Position numbers and translations under genes: made by a program. Shown here piece after piece: positions 1-8,217 of a stretch of DNA of 64,000 nucleotides (the first letter of the stretch is position 1; every line of letters starts with the position of its first letter). The notes under the pieces are model-generated. The model was not told the origin of the DNA. It did no database searches and saw nothing but the letters and a program-made list of their open reading frames with translations. The DNA is from DAIPXZ01 sp036782995 (GTDB lineage: Bacteria; Bacillota; Clostridia; Saccharofermentanales; Saccharofermentanaceae), in NCBI GenBank assembly GCA_036782995.1, contig DAIPXZ010000001.1, positions 1 to 64,000 of the forward strand, read 5' to 3'.

Positions 1-944
1 TCGAGATCAACATAGATATGCTCGTTGACATTGAGTTTGGACAATAAGCATACTGTTTCGACATGTGTCTCTAAAGGTAGGGAATTTTTATCAACGCTAT
101 CTTTAGGGTTAATATCAACTGTATCATAGCGTTTACCCTCAATATTAAGTGGTATCTTGAACTGGATTCTACGAACCCAGCGACCATCTTTTTGCTTCTC
201 TGGGAACAAATCAACTCTTTCTATTATGCTATTCATAATCTCTTTTTCGACTTCATCCGACATATCATCAGCACCAATACTATCAAGGATACAATCCAAA
301 ATATCACTATAACTAGCAATAGATGCTTGCTTATTTTTCGCATTGTCAATCAGTATGGAGTTTTGTACAAGATTCTCATTTACAGCTTTAATATCAGCAT
401 ACTGTGTTTTCAAAACACTCTGCAAATCATCGTACAAATCGTCATATGCTTCATCATCAGCGTCCAATGCATTAATTTTTGATAATAATTTTTTCTTCTT
501 TGTTTCTAATTTTCGTAAATCATTTGTTAATCTGTCTTCTGTTTCCAGCAAGCCCGATAAATCAACACCTGAACCAACGCTCTTTAATACGTTTGCTCTA
601 AAGTCCGAATCCTTTAGAACCCACTTCACAATGGCTTCTACTTCTCTATCGACAATATCCTGTCTAATATGCTTTGAAAAGTTACACTCTGTACCTGTCT
701 GATTCTTACTATTCTTGCATAAATAATACCACATATCTGTGTAAAACTCACCACTACCATCTTTCTTCTCTTTGCGATTGACTACACCATACATACTACC
801 GCCACACCGCGGGCATTTCGTCAATCCAGATAAGATAGGGGGCACTAAATGCTCCTTGTGCTTTTTTCTTACATAAATTGTATTGGCATTAGGCTTCATA
901 CATACGTTTGGAATCGCGGCAGTAGCAAATCTTTTCTTATTCGC
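1..944 (-). pseudogene. Serine recombinase, C-terminal remnant (5'-truncated, runs off the window)
   Basis: The open frame reads leftward from just after a TAG (945-947) to the window edge. It encodes the post-catalytic part of a large serine recombinase: a linker ending in VPPILSGLTKCPRCGGSMYG, a four-cysteine recombinase zinc ribbon (CPRC, then two further cysteines about 40 residues on), and a Lys/Glu/Asp-rich coiled coil containing the run ETEDRLTNDLRKLETKKKK. The N-terminal resolvase domain with the catalytic serine is absent: the frame is blocked where it meets the 3' end of the adjacent hydrolase, with a 5-nt overlap with that gene. Such proteins normally integrate or excise mobile elements. 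This piece cannot do so and probably marks a deletion or an old element boundary. The C-terminus lies beyond position 1. Confidence 0.8.
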
Positions 945-1629
945 CTACCAGCCAAGCTTTCACAATCTCGCCATCGCCGTCACCCATGAATGGGTGCTCG
1001 CTTGCCTCCGAAATCGTAAGCTGGCAACCGAATCGATTCGCAAATTCTGTAATCACCTCGCGAGACTGGAACGTATCTTTTCCACCATAAAGGATGGTAG
1101 TCGGGTGCGGCCATTTCGTGATGGGATGGGCAAGAACATACTGAAAATAGTCCCAGCGAAGCGCATCAATCGGCGTGTCAATTTCTTTTTCTTGACGGAG
1201 ACGCTCCTCGGTAACATCATTCCACATAAACATTTGCCGAATCATATACTCCATATCCACAATCGGCGACTGGAAAAAGCATTGCTCAAAAGCTCTGTCC
1301 GCATATGTATTCAGGCTGAAATAGGCACCAAGGCTACAAGCGTATAAGGACACATGCGTCCAACGCGCGAAGGCGAAATTGGCAATCACATCGAGATCTG
1401 TAATGCCATTCCACACGTCACAACGCCGCTCGTGGTCATCAGCGCGTTCGCCATGCTCCGGCAGGTCAAAGCTCAGCGTTTGATAACCCTTCTCTTCCAT
1501 TATCTCTGCGAAAAAAGCAGCATATTCTTTGCGTGACATTTTGCCATGCACATGGATAAATACCTTGTCGGACGGTGCGCCCCAGATTATGGCTGGAATT
1601 CCGGCAATCGCAATTTTTTCTTGTTTCAT
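937..1629 (-). CDS. Alpha/beta hydrolase
   Basis: The product is about 230 residues starting MKQEKIAIAGIP. The frame stays open for 30 codons upstream, but this ATG begins the first hydrolase strand and has an AGATGGTG element before it. Hydrolase-fold marks are an HVHGK oxyanion turn, a nucleophile elbow YACSLGAYF (Ser kept, the usual first Gly is Ala), an acid strand ILYGGKDTF and a terminal histidine in EASEHPFMGD. It resembles small cytosolic esterases of unknown substrate. Its stop codon overlaps the recombinase remnant by a few bases, so its last residues may have been altered by that junction. It is monocistronic and divergent from the YqeY gene. Confidence 0.75.
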   Translation of the reverse strand: MKQEKIAIAGIPAIIWGAPSDKVFIHVHGKMSRKEYAAFFAEIMEEKGYQTLSFDLPEHGERADDHERRCDVWNGITDLDVIANFAFARWTHVSLYACSLGAYFSLNTYADRAFEQCFFQSPIVDMEYMIRQMFMWNDVTEERLRQEKEIDTPIDALRWDYFQYVLAHPITKWPHPTTILYGGKDTFQSREVITEFANRFGCQLTISEASEHPFMGDGDGEIVKAWLVGE

Positions 1630-1717
1630 AAAAACACCATCTCTATTTTGATTGTTCAGCTGACACTCTGTCCCGGGGCTGTGATTCTTGATTTCAGCGT
1701 AGGGCAATGCTTTTTTC

Positions 1718-1726
1718 ATTATAGCA
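1718..1726 (-). promoter_or_regulatory. Extended -10 promoter for the hydrolase
   Basis: On the minus strand the sequence reads TGCTATAAT, a consensus -10 with the TGn extension and no clear -35. It lies about 90 bases upstream of the hydrolase start. Inferred from sequence only. Confidence 0.45.
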
Positions 1727-1889
1727 CCATGCCGCCTCGACGCGATTATTCACACGAATCACAGTATAACAGCCGCACTTCTTCCCTGTTCTTTATTGCT
1801 TTTTCTTTGCAAAGCACCGCTTCGACTGATGCTATCTCTCAATTTCTGGGGTAAAATAGTAGCGTATTGATTTTGGGAGGTACTTAACT

Positions 1890-2327
1890 ATGAAAATGGA
1901 AGCATTAAAAAGTGAAATGATTACCGCAATGAAGGCTCATGATAAAGAACGAAAAGAATCGATTTCTTGCTTGATTGCTGCGATTAAGAAGGTCGCCATC
2001 GACGAAGGTCTTCGCGACGATATTCCGGAAGAAATGGTAGATACTGTCCTTCTTAAGGAAGTAAAACGCATGAAGGAGCAAGTAGATAGCTGCCCGGATG
2101 CGAGAACAGATTTGAAAGCGGAATATGAGGCGCGATACAAGATTTTCCTCGAGTTCGTTCCAAAGATGATGTCGCAAGATGAAATCGAGGCCTATTTAAA
2201 GGAAAACTTTGCCGAGGTAGTTGCTTCTAAAAACAAGGGTAACATCATGAAAAGTGTCATGGGCGCTTTGAAGGGCAAGGCGGACGGTAAGGACATTAAT
2301 GCTGTCGTTGCGAAGCTTTGCCAATAA
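1890..2327 (+). CDS. yqeY: GatB/YqeY domain-containing protein
   Basis: The protein has 145 residues, the usual length for stand-alone YqeY (about 147). It starts after GGGAGG at good spacing. It is an all-helical N-terminal part followed by the family's characteristic C-terminal stretch GNIMKSVMGALKGKADGKD, matching the tRNA-binding tail of GatB-type amidotransferase subunits. Stand-alone YqeY is widespread in Bacillota and is thought to bear on tRNA-dependent amidation or stress, but no reaction is established. It stands alone here, about 95 bases ahead of the sugar kinase. Confidence 0.9.
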   Translation: MKMEALKSEMITAMKAHDKERKESISCLIAAIKKVAIDEGLRDDIPEEMVDTVLLKEVKRMKEQVDSCPDARTDLKAEYEARYKIFLEFVPKMMSQDEIEAYLKENFAEVVASKNKGNIMKSVMGALKGKADGKDINAVVAKLCQ

Positions 2328-2422
2328 AAACAGTCTTTTTAAGGCGGTAAAATAGTCGAGCTCTCGCATATTTTGCCAATAAGGTCGGATACTTCGATTT
2401 CGATGGAGAGAAAGTAAATGAT

Positions 2423-3241
2423 ATGAAAAACATCATTGCCATGAATTGCATTTGCGCCGATATCTTTGTCGCGAGCGGAGAAATCCGTCCAGGCGGCGAA
2501 GCCTTGAATTTCGCGGCAAATGCCTGCCATTACCCGCATCTACATGTCGGTGTCATCAGCGCCATCGGCGACGATGACTGTGGCAAGACCATTCTCGAAT
2601 CGATGGAACACCTGCCCATTGACCGCGCAGGATTACATGTTTTCGAAGGCAAAACCACTGCGAGCAACCGCACCTATCTTACAAAAACCGGCGACCGCTA
2701 TTATCTTCCCGACTCTTGGAATGGCGGTGTTTATCAGTCCTACGCACTCTCTGACGAGGATTACGCACTTATGGCAAATGCCCATATTGTCCACGTCAAC
2801 CACCGTTCTCCGGTGCTTGAGGATATTCTTCGCGAAAAATCCCGTAGTCACTTTGGCTTATCTATCGATTGCAATACGGATCGTAATGTAACCAAGCTCT
2901 CTCGACTCGCCTCGATGGCAGATTATTTCTTCATCAGTGCCGATGACGAGTTTTTGCAAACCTTACGTAGCTGGTCTCTTCAGTATTCGGGTATTTTTGT
3001 CGGAACGCTTGCCGAGCGCGGCAGTATTGCATATAAAAATGGGCTCGTATACCGAGCCGCGGCGATTCCGGCAGAAACGATAGTGGATACAACCGGTTGC
3101 GGTGACTCCTATCAAGCAGGCTTCATCGGCGCCTACACTCGCCCGTCGTCAGAAGGCGGCGGAGATATCCTTGAGGCGATGAAAGAAGGTTCGCGAGTTG
3201 CATCGCAAACCCTGACACACTTTGGTGGTTTCAGCTGGTAA
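2423..3241 (+). CDS. PfkB-family carbohydrate kinase (fructoselysine 6-kinase-like)
   Basis: This 272-residue ribokinase-fold enzyme has an N-terminal sugar-binding GG in RPGGEALNFAANA, a GDDDCGK segment and the C-terminal PfkB signature DTTGCGDSYQAGF, whose GCGD holds the catalytic Asp and the ATP anion hole (usual form GAGD). The short N-terminus and the GGxAxN layout are closest to FrlD, which phosphorylates fructoselysine for deglycation, but no FrlB deglycase or transporter is next to it, so the substrate is open. It probably has its own promoter: a GGTAAAAT element lies at 2346-2353. A GGAGAG site sits about 12 bases before the ATG. Confidence 0.8.
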   Translation: MKNIIAMNCICADIFVASGEIRPGGEALNFAANACHYPHLHVGVISAIGDDDCGKTILESMEHLPIDRAGLHVFEGKTTASNRTYLTKTGDRYYLPDSWNGGVYQSYALSDEDYALMANAHIVHVNHRSPVLEDILREKSRSHFGLSIDCNTDRNVTKLSRLASMADYFFISADDEFLQTLRSWSLQYSGIFVGTLAERGSIAYKNGLVYRAAAIPAETIVDTTGCGDSYQAGFIGAYTRPSSEGGGDILEAMKEGSRVASQTLTHFGGFSW

Positions 3242-3284
3242 TGTTTGGCAGATCAAGAACTGCAATCTGCAATCCATATGTATA

Positions 3285-3479
3285 TTAGATTTCCTGTGCC
3301 TCAAACCCTATATCTGCGAGTTCTTCAATGGCGGCCGACGCTTGTGCGGCACTTCCATTAATCGTGACCGTCGATTGCTCCAATGAGACAACATAATCCA
3401 GCCCCATGTCTGACAGACAATTCGACACTCTTTCCACGCATTTTTCACAAGTCATATTGGCTATCTTTAAATGTTTCAT
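3285..3479 (-). CDS. Heavy-metal-associated (HMA) domain protein, CopZ-like
   Basis: This 64-residue single-domain protein carries the metal-binding MTCEKC motif at residues 9-14, followed by the ferredoxin-like beta-alpha-beta-beta-alpha-beta pattern ending IGFEAQEI. Such proteins carry Cu(I) or a similar soft metal to P-type ATPases or repressors in the cytosol. A strong AAAGGGGTGG ribosome site precedes the ATG. No copper ATPase or CsoR/CopY gene is adjacent, so the partner must lie elsewhere. Confidence 0.85.
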   Translation of the reverse strand: MKHLKIANMTCEKCVERVSNCLSDMGLDYVVSLEQSTVTINGSAAQASAAIEELADIGFEAQEI

Positions 3480-3545
3480 ATTGCCACCCCTTTAACAAAA
3501 TACCGCGAATTCGCAAATTATTCAATGCGATTGCGTTACTTATCA

Positions 3546-3592
3546 AACAGCAAACGGCGAGTAAGGTCTTCTCACCCGCCGTTTCTGCTGTT
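3546..3592 (-). terminator. Hairpin, probable terminator of the surface-protein remnant
   Basis: The arms AACAGCAAACGGCG and CGCCGTTTCTGCTGTT pair with a two-base bulge, and the inner loop pairs further (GAGTAAG with CTTCTC). On the minus strand the hairpin lies just after the stop of the surface-protein remnant and is followed by a short T-rich stretch. The weak T-tract lowers confidence. Confidence 0.45.
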
Positions 3593-3597
3593 CTTCG

Positions 3598-4182
3598 TTA
3601 ATTGTTTGTATACTTACTTTTTCTGCTCACTACAAGCAAAACAGCAGCACAGGTCAGCACCGAAATTGCAAGCCATGGGATGATGTTACTACTATCGCCC
3701 GTGGCAGGAATGTCCGCAGCAGCTGCTGTAACTTCAGCTGCCGTTATTGTAAATGGTGTATCAACGAAACCATCCGTGTAAAGAATGCGCAAAGTATGCG
3801 TCCCTACTGCGAGTGTATTAAGATAATCTGCATGAAGTGTAATGCTCGTGCTTCCCTCTACCTCTGTTTTGTCGAATTTATCTGCAGCAACAGCGACACC
3901 ATCAAGCATTATGCCCGTGAACTTGCTAAGCTCACCATTTACTTTAATAACCCAAGTGGTGTCTGTGTTCATCTGATGTTTGCCGTATGCACCTGCGAGA
4001 AGTAAGTAGCAATAATCCGAAAGTGTAACATCAGCATCTGTAATGTTGCTAGATGCCAAAGTGACTAAGCCGATTCCCGTATTATAGGACTCAGAGGAAA
4101 CATAGATGGTGTATTCGCCGGATTCTGTATCAAATGATGCAGGGAAGGAATAAACACCATTTGCATTCGTTTTTGTAGTCAT
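3598..4182 (-). pseudogene. C-terminal remnant of a sortase-anchored surface protein
   Basis: The frame ends in a cell-wall sorting signal: IPATGD, a hydrophobic segment (IIPWLAISVLTCAAVLLVV) and a basic tail SRKSK. Before it lies an Ig-like module (about residues 80-145) with GSTSITLHADYL and GTHTLRILYTDG, typical of the last domain of Bacillota surface proteins. There is no signal peptide. The frame is open back to about 4323 without any ATG, and the upstream part (beyond about 4230) no longer looks like protein. An internal ATG at 4182 has no convincing ribosome site. This is most likely the surviving 3' end of a longer exported protein. Confidence 0.65.
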
Positions 4183-4343
4183 CGCATCAATATCGATTAC
4201 ATCCAGGGCTTCCTTTACGCACGACCCATGCCGATTGAAGCTTTTGTGCTTTTCTTGAAGGAGAAGATGTAGTCCCTGGCATGAACGGCATCGCGTAAAG
4301 TGCAGTAACAGATACTCATATTGTTAATGCTATTATGACCATG

Positions 4344-4380
4344 AAAAACCCTATTCGACGCCAAATCGAATAGGGCTTTT
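4344..4380. terminator. Bidirectional rho-independent terminator
   Basis: A perfect 10-bp stem, CCCTATTCGA / TCGAATAGGG, encloses a 7-base loop. It is flanked by AAAAA on the left and CTTTT on the right, so it can stop transcription on either strand. It sits after the eutH frame on the minus strand. The 4183-4440 stretch around it holds no recognisable gene. Confidence 0.8.
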
Positions 4381-4440
4381 GTTACTATGTGATGTAATAA
4401 AATTGCACTTCGCGATAGTTTTGCTGTCCACTGATGGTTA

Positions 4441-5721
4441 TCAAGATTTCTCCGGTTTCTGTTCCGCACTCTTGGCTTTCGTTTCAGATTCATCCGACTT
4501 TTTTTGAATGGCTTTGATTTTAGGTAAGATTTTCGGCGCGATAATCATCGCAGCAGCCACAGCAAAGATTCCAGCGACCAATTTTGCCACGATTACCGGA
4601 AAGACCATTTCCTAACTGGTTCTGGCGACAAAGCCAAGGTGGTCTCCGAAAACAAAAGCTGCGGATACACCAAATGCGATACTGAGCAATTTACCTTTGT
4701 CAGACATTGATTTCACCATACTGAACATCGGAACGGAATTGGCTAAATTGGCTATCATTCCCGAGCAAGCGACATCGTCTACGCCAAGCTTTTTACCGGC
4801 TTTATTCAGAGGCTTCTTGAATGCCTTTGTTATCCATTTTGCCATTGGATAAGCACCCATCAAGATAATACCGATTTGACCACAAACCAATAAAGCCTCA
4901 TCCAAATTCGTCATTCCTGTACTCTCGTTGACGGTAGACATAACACCAAAAACAGGCAAGAATATTCCGGTTATCTGCTGAACCACCGCAATTGCGGTCA
5001 ACATTGTGCCGACAATGCAGACGCCGGTACCAAAAATGTTGAAGCCTTTTATCATTGCTGTTGGTATGAACCATAACCCAAGACAGAGCAAGGCAGCAAA
5101 GATTATTACCGGGATAAGATTAATCAATATTGTGACAAAACTAATCGTATACAAAGTGATATTCATGAGTAAGCCGCCTGCGATACAGCCGAAAGGAACA
5201 CCTACCAGGCCTGCCAAAACACCGGCTGCCAGATATGGCCTGTCCTTTTTCTCGAGAATGCCCAATGCGACAGGAATTGTAAAAGTGATTGTTTGCCCCA
5301 TAACCGTTCCGAGAATCAAGCCCGAAAACATGGTCATCGTTTCATTTTTCGCCATACTTTGCGCCAAAGCATATCCACCCATATCACTGGATAAAAGAGT
5401 CGTCGCAAACATGGAGGGATCGGCACCAACAAGTGTGAAAATCGGAGTAATTATTGGCCCTAACAGCATGGAAAAAATAGGTGCGGCGGCGTATATACCA
5501 ATAAGTGCAAGACCAATCGGCCCAATGGCATTAAATCCATTATCAAATTCTTGACCGTAGCCTCTCTTGTTTCCTCGTATTTTATCGATTGCACCGATAA
5601 GCAAGAAAACCATCATTATCAGCATAATAATGGAGTTGATTGAGATGTTTTCACCAAACAGCTTCAGAGAATCAATAAAATTGTTGTTTTTTATCGTGCC
5701 AACCAGTTCACTAAAATCCAT
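4441..5721 (-). pseudogene. eutH: Ethanolamine permease EutH interrupted by an in-frame TAG
   Basis: Reading starts at MDFSELVGT after TAGGAGTGACAAG. It gives a polytopic inner-membrane protein closely following EutH: GLALIGIYAAAPIFSMLLGP, PSMFATTLLSSDMGGYALA, GILEKKDRPYLAAGVLAG, MIANLANSVPMFSMV and GDHLGFVA. After GFVARTS there is an amber codon (4612-4614). The same frame then continues with EMVFPVIVAKLVAGIFAVAA and a charged tail to a TGA (4441-4443), which matches the last transmembrane segment of EutH. The product is either truncated by about 56 residues or made whole by readthrough. EutH admits ethanolamine for the eut pathway, but no eut enzymes are nearby. Scored as a probable nonsense mutation; a sequencing error is possible. 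Confidence 0.75.
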
Positions 5722-5960
5722 CTTGTCACTCCTATAATGCATATATTGTGCTGTAAATCTGTTATACAGATATTTATTCATTGAATAGTGAGTTTATGTA
5801 ATGAATGATTCTGATTGTTGCAGGAGTTGCACCGAGTTTGCACACAGACAGCTTTCGTCTGTTGATGCATGTAGAAAAATACGACCTTCAATGGTTAATG
5901 AATACGGAAAATATCGCGAGCTACTTTTCGTGCTCGGCATTGAATTTGTTAAGTACTTTT

Positions 5961-5989
5961 AATATATCATAATATAAATTATTCTACAA
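5961..5989 (-). promoter_or_regulatory. Promoter of eutH with a long leader
   Basis: On the minus strand, TTGTAG and TATATT are separated by 17 bases. The predicted transcript has a leader of about 230 bases before the eutH start. The leader holds a small hairpin (ACAGAC / GTCTGT, around 5845-5865) but no match I can recognise to a cobalamin riboswitch. The rest of 5722-6051 holds nothing else I can identify. Confidence 0.45.
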
Positions 5990-6051
5990 GGAATTTACTT
6001 TTGCGTTCTTCGCATTACTTCTCATTTGCTAAAAGAATTCTTCAACGCAAA

Positions 6052-8217
6052 TTAACTGTGCGACACATAGCCACCATACACATCATCCATGCTCACGGGC
6101 TCTCCCGTTTTGAGCAAATCCAGTAGCCATTGGCCGTCATCGCCTTCACTTAGAAGGAATCCGTAATAGGCAATATAGGGTGCGCGATAAATCAGATATT
6201 GTCCACAAGTGCCGACAAGCTCAAATGGCTCGGCAATGTAGGTCGGAATCGTTGCGTATGCGTCTTCGGTCGTAATCATTACGACTTCGCCTTGATAATC
6301 TGATGCATTGTAGTATCGTAAGGTGTCGCCCCATAGGGGAGCACCGGCAAAGCCATCATTTACCGTCCGATATGTACGAGTTTCGTCAATCACGCGCAAG
6401 TTGCGAGCAAGCACGAGGTTTTCATCACCGACCACATAGACCATCGGGGTATCATATTGGTCAACGATGTCAGCAAGAATCTCCAGCTCCTCTACGTTGG
6501 TGTGATTGCGGCAGAGAGAATAATAGGAAATGCCGTTCGAACAAATGATACCGAGTATGACGCACAATATGATGGTTTTAGAGAAGAGGCGGTCTTTCGG
6601 CAAGTCTTCGATGTATTGTCCGACAAGCAGGAGCATGCCCATGAAGATAAAAATCACGTAACGCGTCTCGAACACTTCCGACCCATATGTTGTATACGAA
6701 AAAAGTAAGATCGCTATATTGGAGAGAATGAGAATAATCATGGAAAAGAGTGGCGTATCGACATCTTCTGCTTTAAGGTGTTTCTTTGTCGCGATGATGC
6801 TTGCAACGAGAATGAATAGACCGACGGCAAAGAAAACACAATATGCGATTCCTTTCAGTGAAATAATCGATATGTCCGTAGTACTTGGGAACATGGATGT
6901 GATGTCAAAGTATCCGAATAGCAGACCTTTAGCATTGCTTACGACTTCGGTTTTGGCTATCCATGCGATACTGGTATCGCGACTTTCGACGTGAAAAAAG
7001 CGAGCGGCTATGACTTTGCCTACTACTATCATGATACCCGTAATGGCAATGAACCATGTTTCGCGACAGAATACGGATTTGATATCATTTTTAACGAATG
7101 CACGTATTACGATATAGAGTGCAAATGGCGCGACAGTCATGATGAGCATAAATAATCCCGTGGAAAGGCCTGTCAGAAACGAAAGAACAAGACAAATAGC
7201 TGCCCATGGGAGTATTTCACGCATTTTTGCTTTGCGCGCCAGACGGGTCACGACTAAGGCGAATGCCAAAAGGAGTATGACACGATAGCTGTACGAGGCC
7301 ATGAATCCATATACCATGGCAAAATAATTCAATGCATTGTTGGTGTCGAAGGTCGTAAAATAAGGCGTTATGATGAGCGCGATTGTAAGAAGACGTGAAG
7401 ATAGCTGCCACTTCATTTCGCGTGTGAGTCCGGCAACGGCGGCAACAATAATTCCGGTCGTTAAAATGTTGCATAGACCATATGCCGTGAATACGTCACC
7501 AATCGCTCCATAGACGAGCCATGCCATAACGACAGAAGAATCCATTCCGAGGCCGGTCTGATAGGACCAATCATTCGGGAAAAGAGTCTTTTGGTTCCAT
7601 AATTCCTTAACAAAGAGATAGCATGACGATGCATCGAAGCCCAAATGGTTTCGAAGCATGGTGAGATTTACGAATACAATGAGAGCGAGTTCGATTCCGA
7701 CGACGCATAGGAGTACGATGTCGATTGGTTTTAGCTTTTGACGCAGGGTTTGTTCTGCGGCTGTCGTCGCGTTTTCTTTGCGCTTAAATGCCCAGAATTT
7801 ATTGAGCAAGAAGTTCATCGGGATGGTAATCACGAGGTTAATCAACGGCGCAATAAGGTCGGAGATATGGAGACATTCGACCCACACGAACAAAAGCACT
7901 GTGCTGAGAATGAATGTGAAGCCATAGGACGTAAATGATTTGGCATACGCCGTGATGTGTTCTTTGAAGGTTTTCTTTTGGCCGTCTGAAAAGATGAATC
8001 GGCTGTTCCAAATATAGGCATTGGTGACGCTAATCACAAAGCCTAAGATATTGCCGATTTGGTAATGCCAGCCGAATGCGAGGACGCATAAATAGTAGAT
8101 GCCTTGTGAAATCAACGTATTCGAAACACCAACCAAACCGAACTTGATGAATTGCATCAAGGGCTTGATCTTTGGGTGGTTCATAATTTGCGATAACCAG
8201 TTTGTCATTTTACTCAT
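6052..8217 (-). CDS. GtrA-like flippase fused to a polytopic GT-C-like membrane domain
   Basis: This 721-residue membrane protein is the last gene of the sugar operon; its ATG overlaps the rfbH stop (ATGA). Residues about 18-150 are a GtrA domain with four membrane helices (FIKFGLVGVSNTLISQGIYY, NAYIWNSRFIF, LLNKFWAFKRK). GtrA proteins are normally free-standing at about 130-150 residues and are thought to flip undecaprenyl-phosphate-linked sugars. A linker is followed by about ten further helices with acidic residues near external loops, then a C-terminal soluble domain (from about residue 580; DTPMVYVVGD, TRTYRTVNDG). This arrangement resembles GT-C glycosyltransferases. Inference: it both flips a lipid-linked sugar made by the upstream GtrB-like enzyme and transfers it to a wall polymer. 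Confidence 0.75.
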   Translation of the reverse strand: MSKMTNWLSQIMNHPKIKPLMQFIKFGLVGVSNTLISQGIYYLCVLAFGWHYQIGNILGFVISVTNAYIWNSRFIFSDGQKKTFKEHITAYAKSFTSYGFTFILSTVLLFVWVECLHISDLIAPLINLVITIPMNFLLNKFWAFKRKENATTAAEQTLRQKLKPIDIVLLCVVGIELALIVFVNLTMLRNHLGFDASSCYLFVKELWNQKTLFPNDWSYQTGLGMDSSVVMAWLVYGAIGDVFTAYGLCNILTTGIIVAAVAGLTREMKWQLSSRLLTIALIITPYFTTFDTNNALNYFAMVYGFMASYSYRVILLLAFALVVTRLARKAKMREILPWAAICLVLSFLTGLSTGLFMLIMTVAPFALYIVIRAFVKNDIKSVFCRETWFIAITGIMIVVGKVIAARFFHVESRDTSIAWIAKTEVVSNAKGLLFGYFDITSMFPSTTDISIISLKGIAYCVFFAVGLFILVASIIATKKHLKAEDVDTPLFSMIILILSNIAILLFSYTTYGSEVFETRYVIFIFMGMLLLVGQYIEDLPKDRLFSKTIILCVILGIICSNGISYYSLCRNHTNVEELEILADIVDQYDTPMVYVVGDENLVLARNLRVIDETRTYRTVNDGFAGAPLWGDTLRYYNASDYQGEVVMITTEDAYATIPTYIAEPFELVGTCGQYLIYRAPYIAYYGFLLSEGDDGQWLLDLLKTGEPVSMDDVYGGYVSHS

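Noticed and set aside
4612..4614. Pyrrolysine codon in eutH
   Set aside because: TAG is the normal stop of at least five intact genes in this window, and no pyl genes are seen here; a nonsense mutation or read error is simpler. Kept only as a possibility in the findings.
5006..5554. 182-codon plus-strand frame
   Set aside because: Antisense to the membrane helices of eutH, with only shadow composition.
5722..5960. Cobalamin riboswitch in the eutH leader
   Set aside because: The leader is long and has a hairpin, but no B12-box-like sequence could be found.
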